Positions 31,502 to 40,143 of a stretch of 64,000 bases of DNA are shown one piece after another; position 1 is the stretch's first letter, and each line of letters starts with the position of its first letter. A program made the translations under genes and the position numbers. The notes below the pieces were generated by a model. It saw only the letters and a program-made list of their open reading frames with translations. It was not told the DNA's origin and did no database searches. The DNA comes from Ruminiclostridium sp. (lineage in GTDB: Bacteria; Bacillota; Clostridia; Oscillospirales; Oscillospiraceae): the NCBI GenBank assembly GCA_022792035.1, contig JAAWAE010000099.1, positions 1-64,000 of the forward strand, read 5' to 3'.

Positions 31502-31603
31502 GGCGTTTCCTCCTCTATCTTCGTCCGCCCTCCATGGGGCGGGCGGTCTCACGAGAGCAAATGGTCTCGCTAATTTTTCAAAGCGGTTACAATTCCGTTA
31601 CTT

Positions 31604-31632
31604 ATTATATCAAATGTTTGCGCACACTTCAA
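31604..31632 (-). promoter_or_regulatory. Promoter of the ATP-grasp/PHP/NodB operon
   Basis: Minus-strand TTGAAG (31632-31627), 17-base spacer, TATAAT (31609-31604), about 100 bases before the ATP-grasp start. Confidence 0.65.
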
Positions 31633-31683
31633 TCGAAAAGACATCTTTCCCTGAAAAAAAGGAAGATTTTTCTTTCATAACGA

Positions 31684-31714
31684 ACAGGACCCCCGGCTGA
31701 GCCGGAGGTCCTGT
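31684..31714 (-). terminator. Terminator of the superoxide reductase operon
   Basis: ACAGGACC and GGTCCTGT with an inner CCGGCT/AGCCGG step form one long hairpin after the FTR-like gene. Confidence 0.75.
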
Positions 31715-31745
31715 CGATTTCCACAAGATATGGGCCCCTTCGGGC

Positions 31746-31946
31746 TTATTCCAAGGACTTGTAATAAAGCATACAGTGACAAAATCCCTCAAAAGCCGGG
31801 TCCGCGACCTGCTCCTTGAACTCCTGACACATACACTTCGTCTCCTCTGTCCGTTCCAGACGGCAGGGACAGTAGCCCCCCGTCCGCTTCAGACCCTCGC
31901 GGATCATATCCACTACGGTCTGATCCGGATTGAGCTTGATCTTCAT
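31746..31946 (-). CDS. Ferredoxin-thioredoxin reductase catalytic-subunit-like protein
   Basis: 66 residues from ATG 31946. The cysteine pattern is diagnostic: GGYCPCRL, then KCMCQEF, then GFCHCMLYYK, as in FTR beta chains (CPC, CxC, CHC). These residues hold a [4Fe-4S] cluster next to a redox-active disulfide. FTR passes electrons from ferredoxin to thioredoxin. At 66 residues it is a minimal form. It is translationally coupled to the superoxide reductase (TGATG), suggesting a shared redox or oxygen-defence role. Confidence 0.88.
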   Translation of the reverse strand: MKIKLNPDQTVVDMIREGLKRTGGYCPCRLERTEETKCMCQEFKEQVADPAFEGFCHCMLYYKSLE

Positions 31947-32320
31947 CAAGCCTTCCAGAGACCATGGAGGTTGCAGTAAGCGTATACCGCTTCCACCTCA
32001 TCCCCCTCGCACAGGGCGAAGCAGGTCTTGGGCTCCTGGCCGGGCTGGAGGGCCTTGCGCTGGTTGCCGCTCTTGGTCTGGAGGGACACCCACTCAATGT
32101 AGTGCTCCTCTGCCATGGGATGCTCCACCGCGCCCACGGTGACGTGGACTTTGTTGCCCTCCACGGTGTAGACGGGGACGTGCTTCTCCACGGCGGCGTC
32201 GGTGGTACCGGGCACGATCTCCTTCATGGCCTGACCACAGCACATGGTGGGGGCCTTGCTCTCCTTTACCAGGGCGACGATCTTGCCGCACTTCTCACAC
32301 TGATAAAATTTCTGTTCCAT
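31946..32320 (-). CDS. Desulfoferrodoxin (superoxide reductase)
   Basis: 124 residues from ATG 32320 (AGGAGGATATTTTC upstream). The N-terminal desulforedoxin-like centre has CEKCG and MCCGQ (FeS4 site). The catalytic centre II carries the His ligands around EKHVPV, VGAVEHPM and EEHYIEW, and the closing C..HGLW (YAYCNLHGLW) supplies Cys and His. It reduces superoxide to hydrogen peroxide without making oxygen, as anaerobes do. It forms a two-gene unit with the FTR-like protein. A TATACT -10 lies at 32365-32360. Confidence 0.96.
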   Translation of the reverse strand: MEQKFYQCEKCGKIVALVKESKAPTMCCGQAMKEIVPGTTDAAVEKHVPVYTVEGNKVHVTVGAVEHPMAEEHYIEWVSLQTKSGNQRKALQPGQEPKTCFALCEGDEVEAVYAYCNLHGLWKA

Positions 32321-32420
32321 TGAAAATATCCTCCTATGTCTTTTGGATTTGATGGCTTTAGTATACCATGGTTCCCTTAAAAAGAATGCAACTAAGTCAC
32401 AGTTTATGCAAGAATACCGA

Positions 32421-35171
32421 TTATTCCCCTTCGTAGCTCTGGGGCATAGCCTCAAAGGTGAGGATCTCCTCCTCCACCGGAGGCGGCGCCTCCGGCATGG
32501 CATCCCCCAGGGACCCGCCGGACTTCATCGCCTCCCACTGCTCCTTGGTGATCAGCAGCTGGCGGGGCTTGGAGCCCTCGAAGGGACCCACGATCCCCTC
32601 TTCCTCCATCTGGTCCACCAGACGGGCGGCTCGGGCATAGCCCAGTTTCAATCGCCGCTGGAGCATGGACACGGAAGCCTGTCCCAGCTCCAGGATCACG
32701 TCCACAGCGGCGGGGAAGAGCTCGTCATGCTCCTCAGCGCCGCCGTCCCCGGCGGGGAAGGCACCCCCGGAGGCCGAGGCGGATTTCCCGCCCTTCTTTC
32801 CGGTCTCGCTGGCGTGCTGTTCGATCTGCTCCATGACATCGTCGTCGTAAGCGGGGGTGCTGTTCTGCTTCACGCAGGCGGCCACCGCCGCCACCTCCTC
32901 GTCGGAGATGAAGCAGCCCTGAACACGCAGGGGCTTGCCGGAACCCAGTGGGAACCAGAGCATATCGCCCTTGCCCACCAATTTCTCCGCCCCGGTGTTG
33001 TCCAGGATGATCCGGGACTCCAGGGAGGAGGCCACGGCAAAGGCCACCCGGGAGGGGATGTTGGCCTTCATCAGGCCGGTGATCACGTCGGCGGAGGGCC
33101 GCTGGGTGGCGATGACCAGGTGCATCCCGGCGGCACGGCCCATCTGGGCCACCCGGCAGATGGATTCCTCCACCTCCTTGGCCGCCACCAGCATCAGGTC
33201 CGCCAGCTCGTCGATAACGATGACGATCTTGGGCATGGTCTCCACATTCTCCTGCTCCTTGGCCCAGTGGTTGTAGGAGGAGAGCTCCCGGACCCCGGCC
33301 TCGGAGAAGAGGCGGTAACGCTTCATCATCTCCGTCACGGCCCATTGCAGGGCCCCGGCGGCTTTCTGGGGGTCCGTCACCACGGGGATGAGCAGATGGG
33401 GGATGCCGTTGTAGCCTCCCAGCTCCACCATCTTCGGGTCCACCATGATCAGCCGCAGCTCCTCCGGGGTGGACTTGTAGAGCATACTGATGATGAGGGA
33501 GTTGATGCACACGGATTTACCGGAACCGGTGGTACCGGCGATGAGCATATGGGGCAGCTTGGCGCAGTCGCCCACGATATAGTTCCCGCCGATGTCCTTG
33601 CCCACGGAGAAGGCGGCGCTGGACTTGTGGTGCTGGAAGGCCGGGGCGCTGAGCACCTCCCGGATATTCACCGGGATGACAGTGCGGTTGGGCACCTCCA
33701 CCCCCACCATGGAGATCTTGTCCGGCACCGGCGCGATGCGCACGCTGGAAACGCCCAGCGCCAGGGCCACGTCGTCGGAGAGGTTGGTGAGCTTATTCAG
33801 CCGCACCCCCTGCTTCAGGGAGATCTCATACCGGGTGACGGAGGGCCCTTGTACCGCTCCCATCACCTGCCCGTCGATGCCGAAGGATTTCAGCACGCCG
33901 CTCAGGCGCTCCATGGTCTCCTCCAGCTCCTCCTGGGCGGCCTGGGCGTGGTCGCCGCTGGGAGCGGTGAGCAGGTCCAGGGGGGGATAGATATAGTCTT
34001 GGGGCGGAAGGTCCAGTTTTTGGCCGATCTCGTCCGCCACCTGGACTTCCGCCTTGCGCAGCTCCTCCTGCTTCTGTGCCTTGGTCATCAGCGGCGCAGG
34101 CTGCGGGGGCGGAGGCGGGGGTGGGGGCGGCGGAGACGGGGGCGCAGGTTCCGGCTCGTATCTGGGTTCCGGCTCCTGGGACGGACCGGGAACGGACCAG
34201 GGCAGGTCCTCCGGTTCCGTTTCCTCCAGGACCAGCTCTTCCGGTCCCTCCTCCACTTCCTGGCTCCTGTGGAAGAAGCCGCCCCGCTCCCGGCGGGGCT
34301 CCTGCCGGCGGGGTGCCTCCCGTTCCCTGGGCGGCTCCGGGAATTCTTCCTCCTCGTCTAGCGGCAGATCCGGGATCTTCCTGCGCCGTTCCTTGGCCCG
34401 ATGGAAGGGAGGCGGCGGCGGTTCGTAGGTCTGAGGCTGGACCAGAGGCAAGCCCTCCAGGTCCTCCTCCTCGTCATAGTATCCGTCCTCGTCGCAGCGC
34501 TCGGCAAAGCGTTCCCGCTCCTCCCGGCGGCGGCGCAGGGCGATCAGGATGGTGGTGGGACTGACGCGGAACACCCCGCCCACCAGGCCCAAAATCACCA
34601 GGACCAGGATCAGTCCCGCCCCGATGGTGCTGAACCAGGCGGAGAAGGACACCGCGATCATCCCGCCCAGCATCCCGCCGCTGAGCAGGTTCCCGCCGTC
34701 CCGTCCTAGGGTGGCGATGGAAGCCAAGCCGATCCCATAGCTGTAGCCGCAGAGGATCAAGTGCAGGAACGCCGACAAAGCCAGGGGCAGCAGCCCCACG
34801 CACCACAGCCGCCCGTTCACCGGCCGCTCCCGCTGGGACAGCAGGAGATAGGCCGCCAGCAGCAGGGCGAAGGGGACCGTATAAAAGCCATAGCCCACCA
34901 GGCCCTTGACGCCGGTGCAGACAAATTCCACCACCAGAGCGTCCTTGTTCACAAAGCCGATGAGCAGCAGCAGGGCAAAGAAGACACACAGCGCCGCGCC
35001 GATGCCCCGGGTGAGCAGGTCCGGCTGATAGGGGGGCGCTTTGCGCTTCTTGGGGTTGGGCGGATTTTTGGGGGGCGTGCCCCTCTTCCCGGCGCCGGGT
35101 CTGGGGTCTTTCCTGGGCGGATTCGGTCCGTTCCTTCTGGCGGACGCCGCAGGTTTCTTTTGTGATGCCAT
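32421..35171 (-). CDS. ftsK: DNA translocase FtsK/SpoIIIE
   Basis: 916 residues. A basic, Pro-rich start (1-55) precedes four to five membrane segments (about 57-200). An acidic/Pro-rich linker follows with a long proline run near 345-360. The motor has Walker A (AGTTGSGKSV) and Walker B (IVIVIDELADLMLV), and the C-terminal gamma winged helix (DELFPAAVDVILELGQASVS and onward) reads KOPS/SRS-type sites. It pumps chromosomes through the septum at division or sporulation. It is the last gene of the housekeeping operon, 13 bases after uppP. Confidence 0.96.
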   Translation of the reverse strand: MASQKKPAASARRNGPNPPRKDPRPGAGKRGTPPKNPPNPKKRKAPPYQPDLLTRGIGAALCVFFALLLLIGFVNKDALVVEFVCTGVKGLVGYGFYTVPFALLLAAYLLLSQRERPVNGRLWCVGLLPLALSAFLHLILCGYSYGIGLASIATLGRDGGNLLSGGMLGGMIAVSFSAWFSTIGAGLILVLVILGLVGGVFRVSPTTILIALRRRREERERFAERCDEDGYYDEEEDLEGLPLVQPQTYEPPPPPFHRAKERRRKIPDLPLDEEEEFPEPPREREAPRRQEPRRERGGFFHRSQEVEEGPEELVLEETEPEDLPWSVPGPSQEPEPRYEPEPAPPSPPPPPPPPPPQPAPLMTKAQKQEELRKAEVQVADEIGQKLDLPPQDYIYPPLDLLTAPSGDHAQAAQEELEETMERLSGVLKSFGIDGQVMGAVQGPSVTRYEISLKQGVRLNKLTNLSDDVALALGVSSVRIAPVPDKISMVGVEVPNRTVIPVNIREVLSAPAFQHHKSSAAFSVGKDIGGNYIVGDCAKLPHMLIAGTTGSGKSVCINSLIISMLYKSTPEELRLIMVDPKMVELGGYNGIPHLLIPVVTDPQKAAGALQWAVTEMMKRYRLFSEAGVRELSSYNHWAKEQENVETMPKIVIVIDELADLMLVAAKEVEESICRVAQMGRAAGMHLVIATQRPSADVITGLMKANIPSRVAFAVASSLESRIILDNTGAEKLVGKGDMLWFPLGSGKPLRVQGCFISDEEVAAVAACVKQNSTPAYDDDVMEQIEQHASETGKKGGKSASASGGAFPAGDGGAEEHDELFPAAVDVILELGQASVSMLQRRLKLGYARAARLVDQMEEEGIVGPFEGSKPRQLLITKEQWEAMKSGGSLGDAMPEAPPPVEEEILTFEAMPQSYEGE

Positions 35172-35184
35172 AGCCTGCCGCTCC

Positions 35185-36033
35185 TTATGCCATGGGGATG
35201 ATCAGCGACGTGATCACCGCCGCCGCACCTACACCCCAGCAGTAATAGGCAAAGGCGCCGAACTTGCCCCGTCCCGCCAGGTTGTTCACCATGCGGATGG
35301 CGAAATACCCCGCCACCGCCGCCACGATGGTACCCACGATGTACACGGGGATCTCGCTGACCTCGATGCCCGTCTGAACCGCGTCCACAATGCTCAGGAT
35401 GTTGGCCCCCAGCACCGCCGGGATAGACATCAAGAAAGAGAACCGCACCGCGAAGGTCCGCCGAAACCCCCGCATCAGCCCCACGGAAATGGAGGTGCCG
35501 GAGCGGGAGAGGCCGGGGACCACCGCGATGGCCTGCCCCACCCCCACCAGCAGGGCGTCCAGCATGGTGGCGGAGCGGGCGGTCTTCCGGCCCCGGCCCA
35601 TGCGGTCGGACCAGAAGAGCAGAAAGCCCGTCACCAGCAGGGCGATGCCGATAAAGATGGTGTTGCCGTAAAGGGATTCCACTTTATCCTTGATGGGCAG
35701 GATCACAAACAGGGGCAGGGTGGCGACGATGATCATGAGGATCATCCGCCCGGAGGGGGACAGACGCCCCACCTGCTCCCGCTTCTTCTTGGACACCACG
35801 CAGCCCACCAGACGGAAGAACTCCTGAATCAGCTCCACGATGTCCCGCCAGTAATAGATGAAGACGGCGATGAGGGTGCCCAGGTGCAGCAGCACGTCGA
35901 AAAACAGGGTCTCCTCCGGGTTGGCCAGCCCGAAGAAATGTTGAAACAGGGACAGATGACCCGAGCTGGAGATAGGCAGGAATTCCGCCACGCCCTGGAT
36001 CGCGCCCAATACGATGGATGAGAAAATATTCAA
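35185..36033 (-). CDS. uppP: Undecaprenyl-diphosphatase (UppP/BacA)
   Basis: 282 residues with about eight membrane segments. The two active-site motifs are GAIQGVAEFLPISSSGHLSL (E17, S-S-S-G-H) and VVPGLSRSGTSISVGLM. It removes a phosphate from undecaprenyl diphosphate so the lipid carrier can return to wall synthesis; it can also give bacitracin tolerance. Length is normal. It lies 15 bases downstream of the M18 peptidase gene. Confidence 0.97.
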   Translation of the reverse strand: MNIFSSIVLGAIQGVAEFLPISSSGHLSLFQHFFGLANPEETLFFDVLLHLGTLIAVFIYYWRDIVELIQEFFRLVGCVVSKKKREQVGRLSPSGRMILMIIVATLPLFVILPIKDKVESLYGNTIFIGIALLVTGFLLFWSDRMGRGRKTARSATMLDALLVGVGQAIAVVPGLSRSGTSISVGLMRGFRRTFAVRFSFLMSIPAVLGANILSIVDAVQTGIEVSEIPVYIVGTIVAAVAGYFAIRMVNNLAGRGKFGAFAYYCWGVGAAAVITSLIIPMA

Positions 36034-36048
36034 ATGCGCTCCCTCCTT

Positions 36049-37461
36049 TTAGATGTGATAGAGTGCCTTCACGGCCTTGCAGGTCATGTAGCAGTCCAGC
36101 TTGGCCGTGGTCTCAAAGGGGGCGTGCATGGAGAGCACGGGGACCCCGGCGTCGATGGTGTCGATGTTGCGGTTGGCCATGTAGCAGGCCACGGTGCCGC
36201 CGCCGCCCTGGTCGGTCTTCCCCAGCTCCGCCAGCTGCCAGATGACCTCATGCTGGGCAAAGAGGCGGCGCAGGGTGCCCACCAGCTCCGCCGAGGCGTC
36301 CGAGGCCCCGGATTTGCCCCGGGAGCCGGTGTACTTGCTAAGACACACGCCGTAGTTGAAATAGGCGCTGTTGCGGCTCTCGTAGGCGTCGGAGAAGTTG
36401 GGGTCATAGGCGGCGGTGACGTCGGCGGAAAGACAGAGGGAGGTCTCATAGCAGGCTTTCAGGGGGATGCCCTGGCTCTGGCAGAGATCGCTCATGAACA
36501 CGTCAAAGGCCGCCGACTGCATCCCGGTGACCCCCAGGGACCCCACCTCCTCCTTGTCCGCCAGAACGCACACCGCCGTGGTCTTGGGGACTTCTTCCAA
36601 GTCCAGCATGGCCTTCAAGCAGGCGTAGGCGCAGACCCGGTCGTCCTGGCCATAGGCCCCGATGGCGGAGCGGTCCAGACCAACGTCCACCGCCTTGGCC
36701 GCCGGGACAGCCATGAGCTCGGCAGAGAGGAAATCCTCCTCGATCATGCCGTACTTCTCATGGAGCAGGTCCAGGATGCACAGCTTCACCCGCTCACTCT
36801 CCTCCGCCTCCCCTAAGGGGCGGCTGCCGATGAAGAGGTTGAGCTGCTCTGCCTTGACGATCTCCCCCATGGTCTTCTTGGCCTGGTCCGCCGCCAGATG
36901 GGGCAGCAGGTCCCCCACGGTGAACTGGGGGTCCCCCGGGTCCTCCCCGATGCGCACCGTCACCGAGCGCCCATCGGCCAGGACCACCACGCCGTGGAGG
37001 GCCAGGGGGATGGTGGTCCACTGATACTTCTTGATCCCCCCGTAATAGTGGGTCTTTAAGTACGCCAGCTCCTTTTCCTCATAGAGGGGATTCTGCTTCA
37101 AGTCCAGGCGGGGGGAATCAATGTGGGCCGCAGCGATGGCCGCCCCCTGGGACAAAGGCTCCTCCCCGATCACCGCCAGCATCAGGGCCTTGCCCCGGTT
37201 GCTGCGGTACACCCGGTCCCCCGGACGCAGGGGCGCGCCCCGCTCCAGGGGACGGAACCCCGCCGCCTGGGCCAGGGCGATGGCTGCGTCTACGCACTCC
37301 CGCTCGGTCTTCCCCTGGTCCAGGAAGTCCTTATAGCCCTGGCAATAGTCCTCCATGGCCTCCCGGTCCTCCGGCGTCAGGCGGTCGTAGCCGTTGCGGC
37401 GCTGGAAGAAAAGGGCTTCCTTTTTCTGCTGCGCCAGTGTGGGCGCTTTCGTCTGCGTCAT
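36049..37461 (-). CDS. M18-family aminopeptidase
   Basis: 470 residues from ATG 37461 (GGAGGGGAAGACA upstream). M18 metal motifs are visible: AIAAAHIDSPRLDLK (first His/Asp), VLADKEEVGSLGVTG (Glu-Glu), SADVTAAYDP (Asp) and the closing VPVLSMHAPFET with the last His. It is a cytosolic di-zinc aminopeptidase that prefers acidic N-terminal residues. It sits 27 bases after coaE. Confidence 0.94.
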   Translation of the reverse strand: MTQTKAPTLAQQKKEALFFQRRNGYDRLTPEDREAMEDYCQGYKDFLDQGKTERECVDAAIALAQAAGFRPLERGAPLRPGDRVYRSNRGKALMLAVIGEEPLSQGAAIAAAHIDSPRLDLKQNPLYEEKELAYLKTHYYGGIKKYQWTTIPLALHGVVVLADGRSVTVRIGEDPGDPQFTVGDLLPHLAADQAKKTMGEIVKAEQLNLFIGSRPLGEAEESERVKLCILDLLHEKYGMIEEDFLSAELMAVPAAKAVDVGLDRSAIGAYGQDDRVCAYACLKAMLDLEEVPKTTAVCVLADKEEVGSLGVTGMQSAAFDVFMSDLCQSQGIPLKACYETSLCLSADVTAAYDPNFSDAYESRNSAYFNYGVCLSKYTGSRGKSGASDASAELVGTLRRLFAQHEVIWQLAELGKTDQGGGGTVACYMANRNIDTIDAGVPVLSMHAPFETTAKLDCYMTCKAVKALYHI

Positions 37462-37488
37462 TGTCTTCCCCTCCTGCATCCCAGGGCC

Positions 37489-38088
37489 TCAGCCCTGGGC
37501 GATGATGCGTTGAAATAGTTCTTTGGCGCGCAGGGCAAAATCCTGGGCGCTGTCTGCTTCGGTGTTCTCTAATGTATAGTCGCAGTGCTGGGCGAACCAC
37601 GCGCTGCTCTTCTGGGCCTGGACCCGCAGGCGGGCGTAGTCCTCCGAGATGCCCTCCCGGGCCATGATGCGCCGGATGCGCACCTCCTCCGGGGCCACCA
37701 CCGCCACGGTGCAGTCGCAAAAGTCCCGCAAGGCCCCTTCCAAGAGGGCGATAGCGTCGATGGCCGCGGCGGGCCGTCCCTCCTCCCGGGCCTGGGCGAT
37801 GCGCTGGGACACCGCCGCGTTGATGTACTTATGGGTGATGGCATTGAGGGCCTCCAGGGCCAGGGGGTCCTGAAAGACCACCGCCCCCAGCTTCTTGCGC
37901 TCCAGGTGCCCGTCCTGGTAGACAGAGCCGAAGCGGGCGGTCAGCTCCTGGCGCAGGGGGGCGCTGGTCTCCGTCAGCTCATGGTAAACTGCGTCGGCGT
38001 CGATGATCTCACCGCCCAGGGCGGTGAGGGCGTTGAGCGCCGTGGTCTTCCCTGCCCCGGTGGGGCCGGTGATGCCGATGACCTTCAT
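37489..38088 (-). CDS. coaE: Dephospho-CoA kinase
   Basis: 199 residues. MKVIGITGPTGAGKTTALNA is the Walker A start. DADAVYHELTETSAPLRQEL is the conserved DxD region, and the lid with RRIMAREGISEDYARLRVQAQ is typical. It phosphorylates dephospho-CoA at the 3'-OH, the last step of CoA synthesis. Start and tsaC stop overlap by four bases. Confidence 0.96.
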   Translation of the reverse strand: MKVIGITGPTGAGKTTALNALTALGGEIIDADAVYHELTETSAPLRQELTARFGSVYQDGHLERKKLGAVVFQDPLALEALNAITHKYINAAVSQRIAQAREEGRPAAAIDAIALLEGALRDFCDCTVAVVAPEEVRIRRIMAREGISEDYARLRVQAQKSSAWFAQHCDYTLENTEADSAQDFALRAKELFQRIIAQG

Positions 38089-38723
38089 CCCCGGTTCTCC
38101 CGGATGAAGGCCAGCAGCTCCTGGGCGGGGATGCCCCCCTCCCGCAGAATCTTGGGCTCCTCCTCGGTGAGGTCCAGCACGGTAGAGGCCACCCCCACCG
38201 CACAGGGCCCGCCGTCCACCACGGCTTCGATCTTGGTGTCGAAATAGCGCAGCACTTCCTGGGCCGTCTTGGCCGGCTCCCCGCCTGCGGGGTTGGCGGA
38301 GGTGGCCGCCAAGGGGAAGTCCGCTTTCTCCAGGATGGATAAGGTCAGGGGATGGTCCGGGCAGCGCACCCCCAGGGTATCCGTCTCGGCCGTGACCATC
38401 AAAGGCACAACGCCCTTGTCCTCCAGGATCATGGTCAGAGGGCCGGGCCAGTATCGTTCCGCCAGCTTGTAGGCCACCGGGGGGATATTCTGGCAGTAAG
38501 CCTCCACCATATCCATGCCGCTGACCAGGACGCTGATGGGCTTTTCATAGGGCCGGTCCTTCAGGTCAAAGATTTTTTGGACCGCCACGCCGTCCCGGGC
38601 GCTGGCCGCCAGCCCGTAGACGGTCTCGGTAGGGACCGCCACCAGCCCACCCTTCCAGAGCATGGTCGCCGCCGCCTGGGCCTCTTCTATGGTATAGCGT
38701 TTGGTTGTAATCAATGTGTCCAT
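38085..38723 (-). CDS. tsaC: L-threonylcarbamoyladenylate synthase (Sua5/YwlC/TsaC)
   Basis: 212 residues. GLVAVPTETVYGLAASA with KIFDLKDRP..KPISVLV, then WPGPLTMIL and LAATSANPAGGEP, are the YrdC-fold motifs. It makes the AMP-activated threonylcarbamate for the t6A37 modification of ANN-decoding tRNAs. At 212 residues it lacks a full Sua5 C-terminal domain. It lies four bases after prfA, so translation-related genes are grouped here. Confidence 0.95.
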   Translation of the reverse strand: MDTLITTKRYTIEEAQAAATMLWKGGLVAVPTETVYGLAASARDGVAVQKIFDLKDRPYEKPISVLVSGMDMVEAYCQNIPPVAYKLAERYWPGPLTMILEDKGVVPLMVTAETDTLGVRCPDHPLTLSILEKADFPLAATSANPAGGEPAKTAQEVLRYFDTKIEAVVDGGPCAVGVASTVLDLTEEEPKILREGGIPAQELLAFIRENRG

Positions 38724-38727
38724 CGTC

Positions 38728-39780
38728 TTATTGCCTCCTTTTCTCTTCCTGCTCCCAGAGCCGGAGAGCGTCGATGACCTCCTCCAGGTCTCCGTCCAGG
38801 ATGCTGTCGATCTTGTAAAGACTCAGGCCCACCCGGTGGTCCGTGACCCGGCCTTGGGGGAAGTTGTAGGTGCGGATGCGCTCGTTGCGCATCCCGCTGC
38901 CCACCTGGCTGCGCCGCTCCCCGGCAATGGCCTGGCTGCGCTGCGCCGCCGCCTGCTCGTAGAGCCGGGAGCGAAGGATGGACAGGGCCCGGTCTTTGTT
39001 CTTGTACTGGCTGCGCTGGTCCTGGCACTCCACCACCGTCCCCGTGGGGATATGGGTGACCCGGATGGCGGACTCCGTCTTATTGATGTGCTGTCCGCCG
39101 GCCCCGGAGGCCCGGAAGGTGTCGATGCGCAGGTCGCTGGGGTCCAGATGAAACTCCACCTCGTCCACCTGGGGCAGCACCGCCACGGTACAGGTGGAGG
39201 TGTGGATGCGTCCCCCGGACTCCGTCTCCGGCACCCGCTGGACCCGGTGGACCCCGCTCTCATGCTTCAATCGGGCATAGGCTCCGCTGCCCTCCACCAG
39301 GAAGGAGACCTCTCGGATCCCCCCCAGCTCCGTTTCGCTGGCCCCCGCCAGCTCCAGCTTCCAGCCCTGCTTGTCGATGTACATACTGTACATCCGAAAC
39401 AGGCTCCCGGCGAAGAGAGCCGCTTCCTCGCCCCCCACCCCGGCCCGGATCTCCATGACCACGTCCTTTTCATCCAAGGGGTCACGGGGCAGGAGCAGCA
39501 GGCGCAGGGATTCCTCCAGCGTCTCCAGCTCCGCCTTCACGCCGTCGTACTCCCCCCGGGCCAGGTCCCGGCACTCCGGGTCCTGGAGCAGCTGCTTCAA
39601 ATCCTCCAGCTCCCGCTGCTTGGCCTGATAGCGGTGCAGCTGCTCCACCACGGGGGTGAGCTCCTTCTGCTCCCGGCTGAGCCGGGCCACCAGCTCCGGG
39701 TCCTGATAGGTCTCGTTCTGGGCCAGACGTTCCTGAACTTCCTCCAGGCGCAGAGCCAGCTTGTTGAGCTGTCCCAGCAT
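38728..39780 (-). CDS. prfA: Peptide chain release factor 1
   Basis: 350 residues. The stop-codon tripeptide region reads [14 protein letters not shown] (PxT motif, reads UAA/UAG), and the catalytic loop is [12 protein letters not shown] with the methylatable GGQ glutamine. The helical N-terminal domain has normal length. Its ATG overlaps the stop of the small gene upstream by one base. No prmC methylase gene is adjacent. Confidence 0.97.
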   Translation of the reverse strand: MLGQLNKLALRLEEVQERLAQNETYQDPELVARLSREQKELTPVVEQLHRYQAKQRELEDLKQLLQDPECRDLARGEYDGVKAELETLEESLRLLLLPRDPLDEKDVVMEIRAGVGGEEAALFAGSLFRMYSMYIDKQGWKLELAGASETELGGIREVSFLVEGSGAYARLKHESGVHRVQRVPETESGGRIHTSTCTVAVLPQVDEVEFHLDPSDLRIDTFRASGAGGQHINKTESAIRVTHIPTGTVVECQDQRSQYKNKDRALSILRSRLYEQAAAQRSQAIAGERRSQVGSGMRNERIRTYNFPQGRVTDHRVGLSLYKIDSILDGDLEEVIDALRLWEQEEKRRQ

Positions 39781-40073
39781 TACTCCCCCTTCTTTTCCGC
39801 CGCTTCCTTTGCCGCCTTCTCCTCGGCCTCCCGGCGCTGGTAGTCCTGAAGCATGGCCTCATACTGGGTCATCATCATGGAATATTCATAGGCGGACTGC
39901 TCCGAAGCGGTCATGGGGGTCATGGCCTTCTCCATCTCCTCCCGGAACTTGGCGCCCTCCGCCTCATCCTCGATCTCCCGCAGCTCGCCGGCGGCGGCTT
40001 TCTCTTCCAGGAGCTGGAACAGCTCCGCCATGTTCTCCTCTGTGCTCTTGTGCTTCTTTTCCTGTTCAGCCAT
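39780..40073 (-). CDS. Small charged helical protein of unknown function
   Basis: 97 residues from ATG 40073 (AAAGGAG upstream). It is rich in Glu, Lys and Ala with long predicted helices ([40 protein letters not shown]). There is no signal peptide or cysteine. I do not recognise a family. It is translated together with prfA (TAATG). It may be a clostridial prfA-linked protein; nothing further can be read from it. Confidence 0.7.
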   Translation of the reverse strand: MAEQEKKHKSTEENMAELFQLLEEKAAAGELREIEDEAEGAKFREEMEKAMTPMTASEQSAYEYSMMMTQYEAMLQDYQRREAEEKAAKEAAEKKGE

Positions 40074-40143
40074 GGTCCATTTCTCCTTTACACAAACGAT
40101 ATCATAGACGGCTCCCGCCGTGAAAAAACGCGAAGGGACAGGG

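Noticed and set aside
38728-39780. PET instead of PAT in the release factor tripeptide
   Set aside because: PxT with Glu in the middle is, to my knowledge, normal in Firmicutes RF1 proteins.
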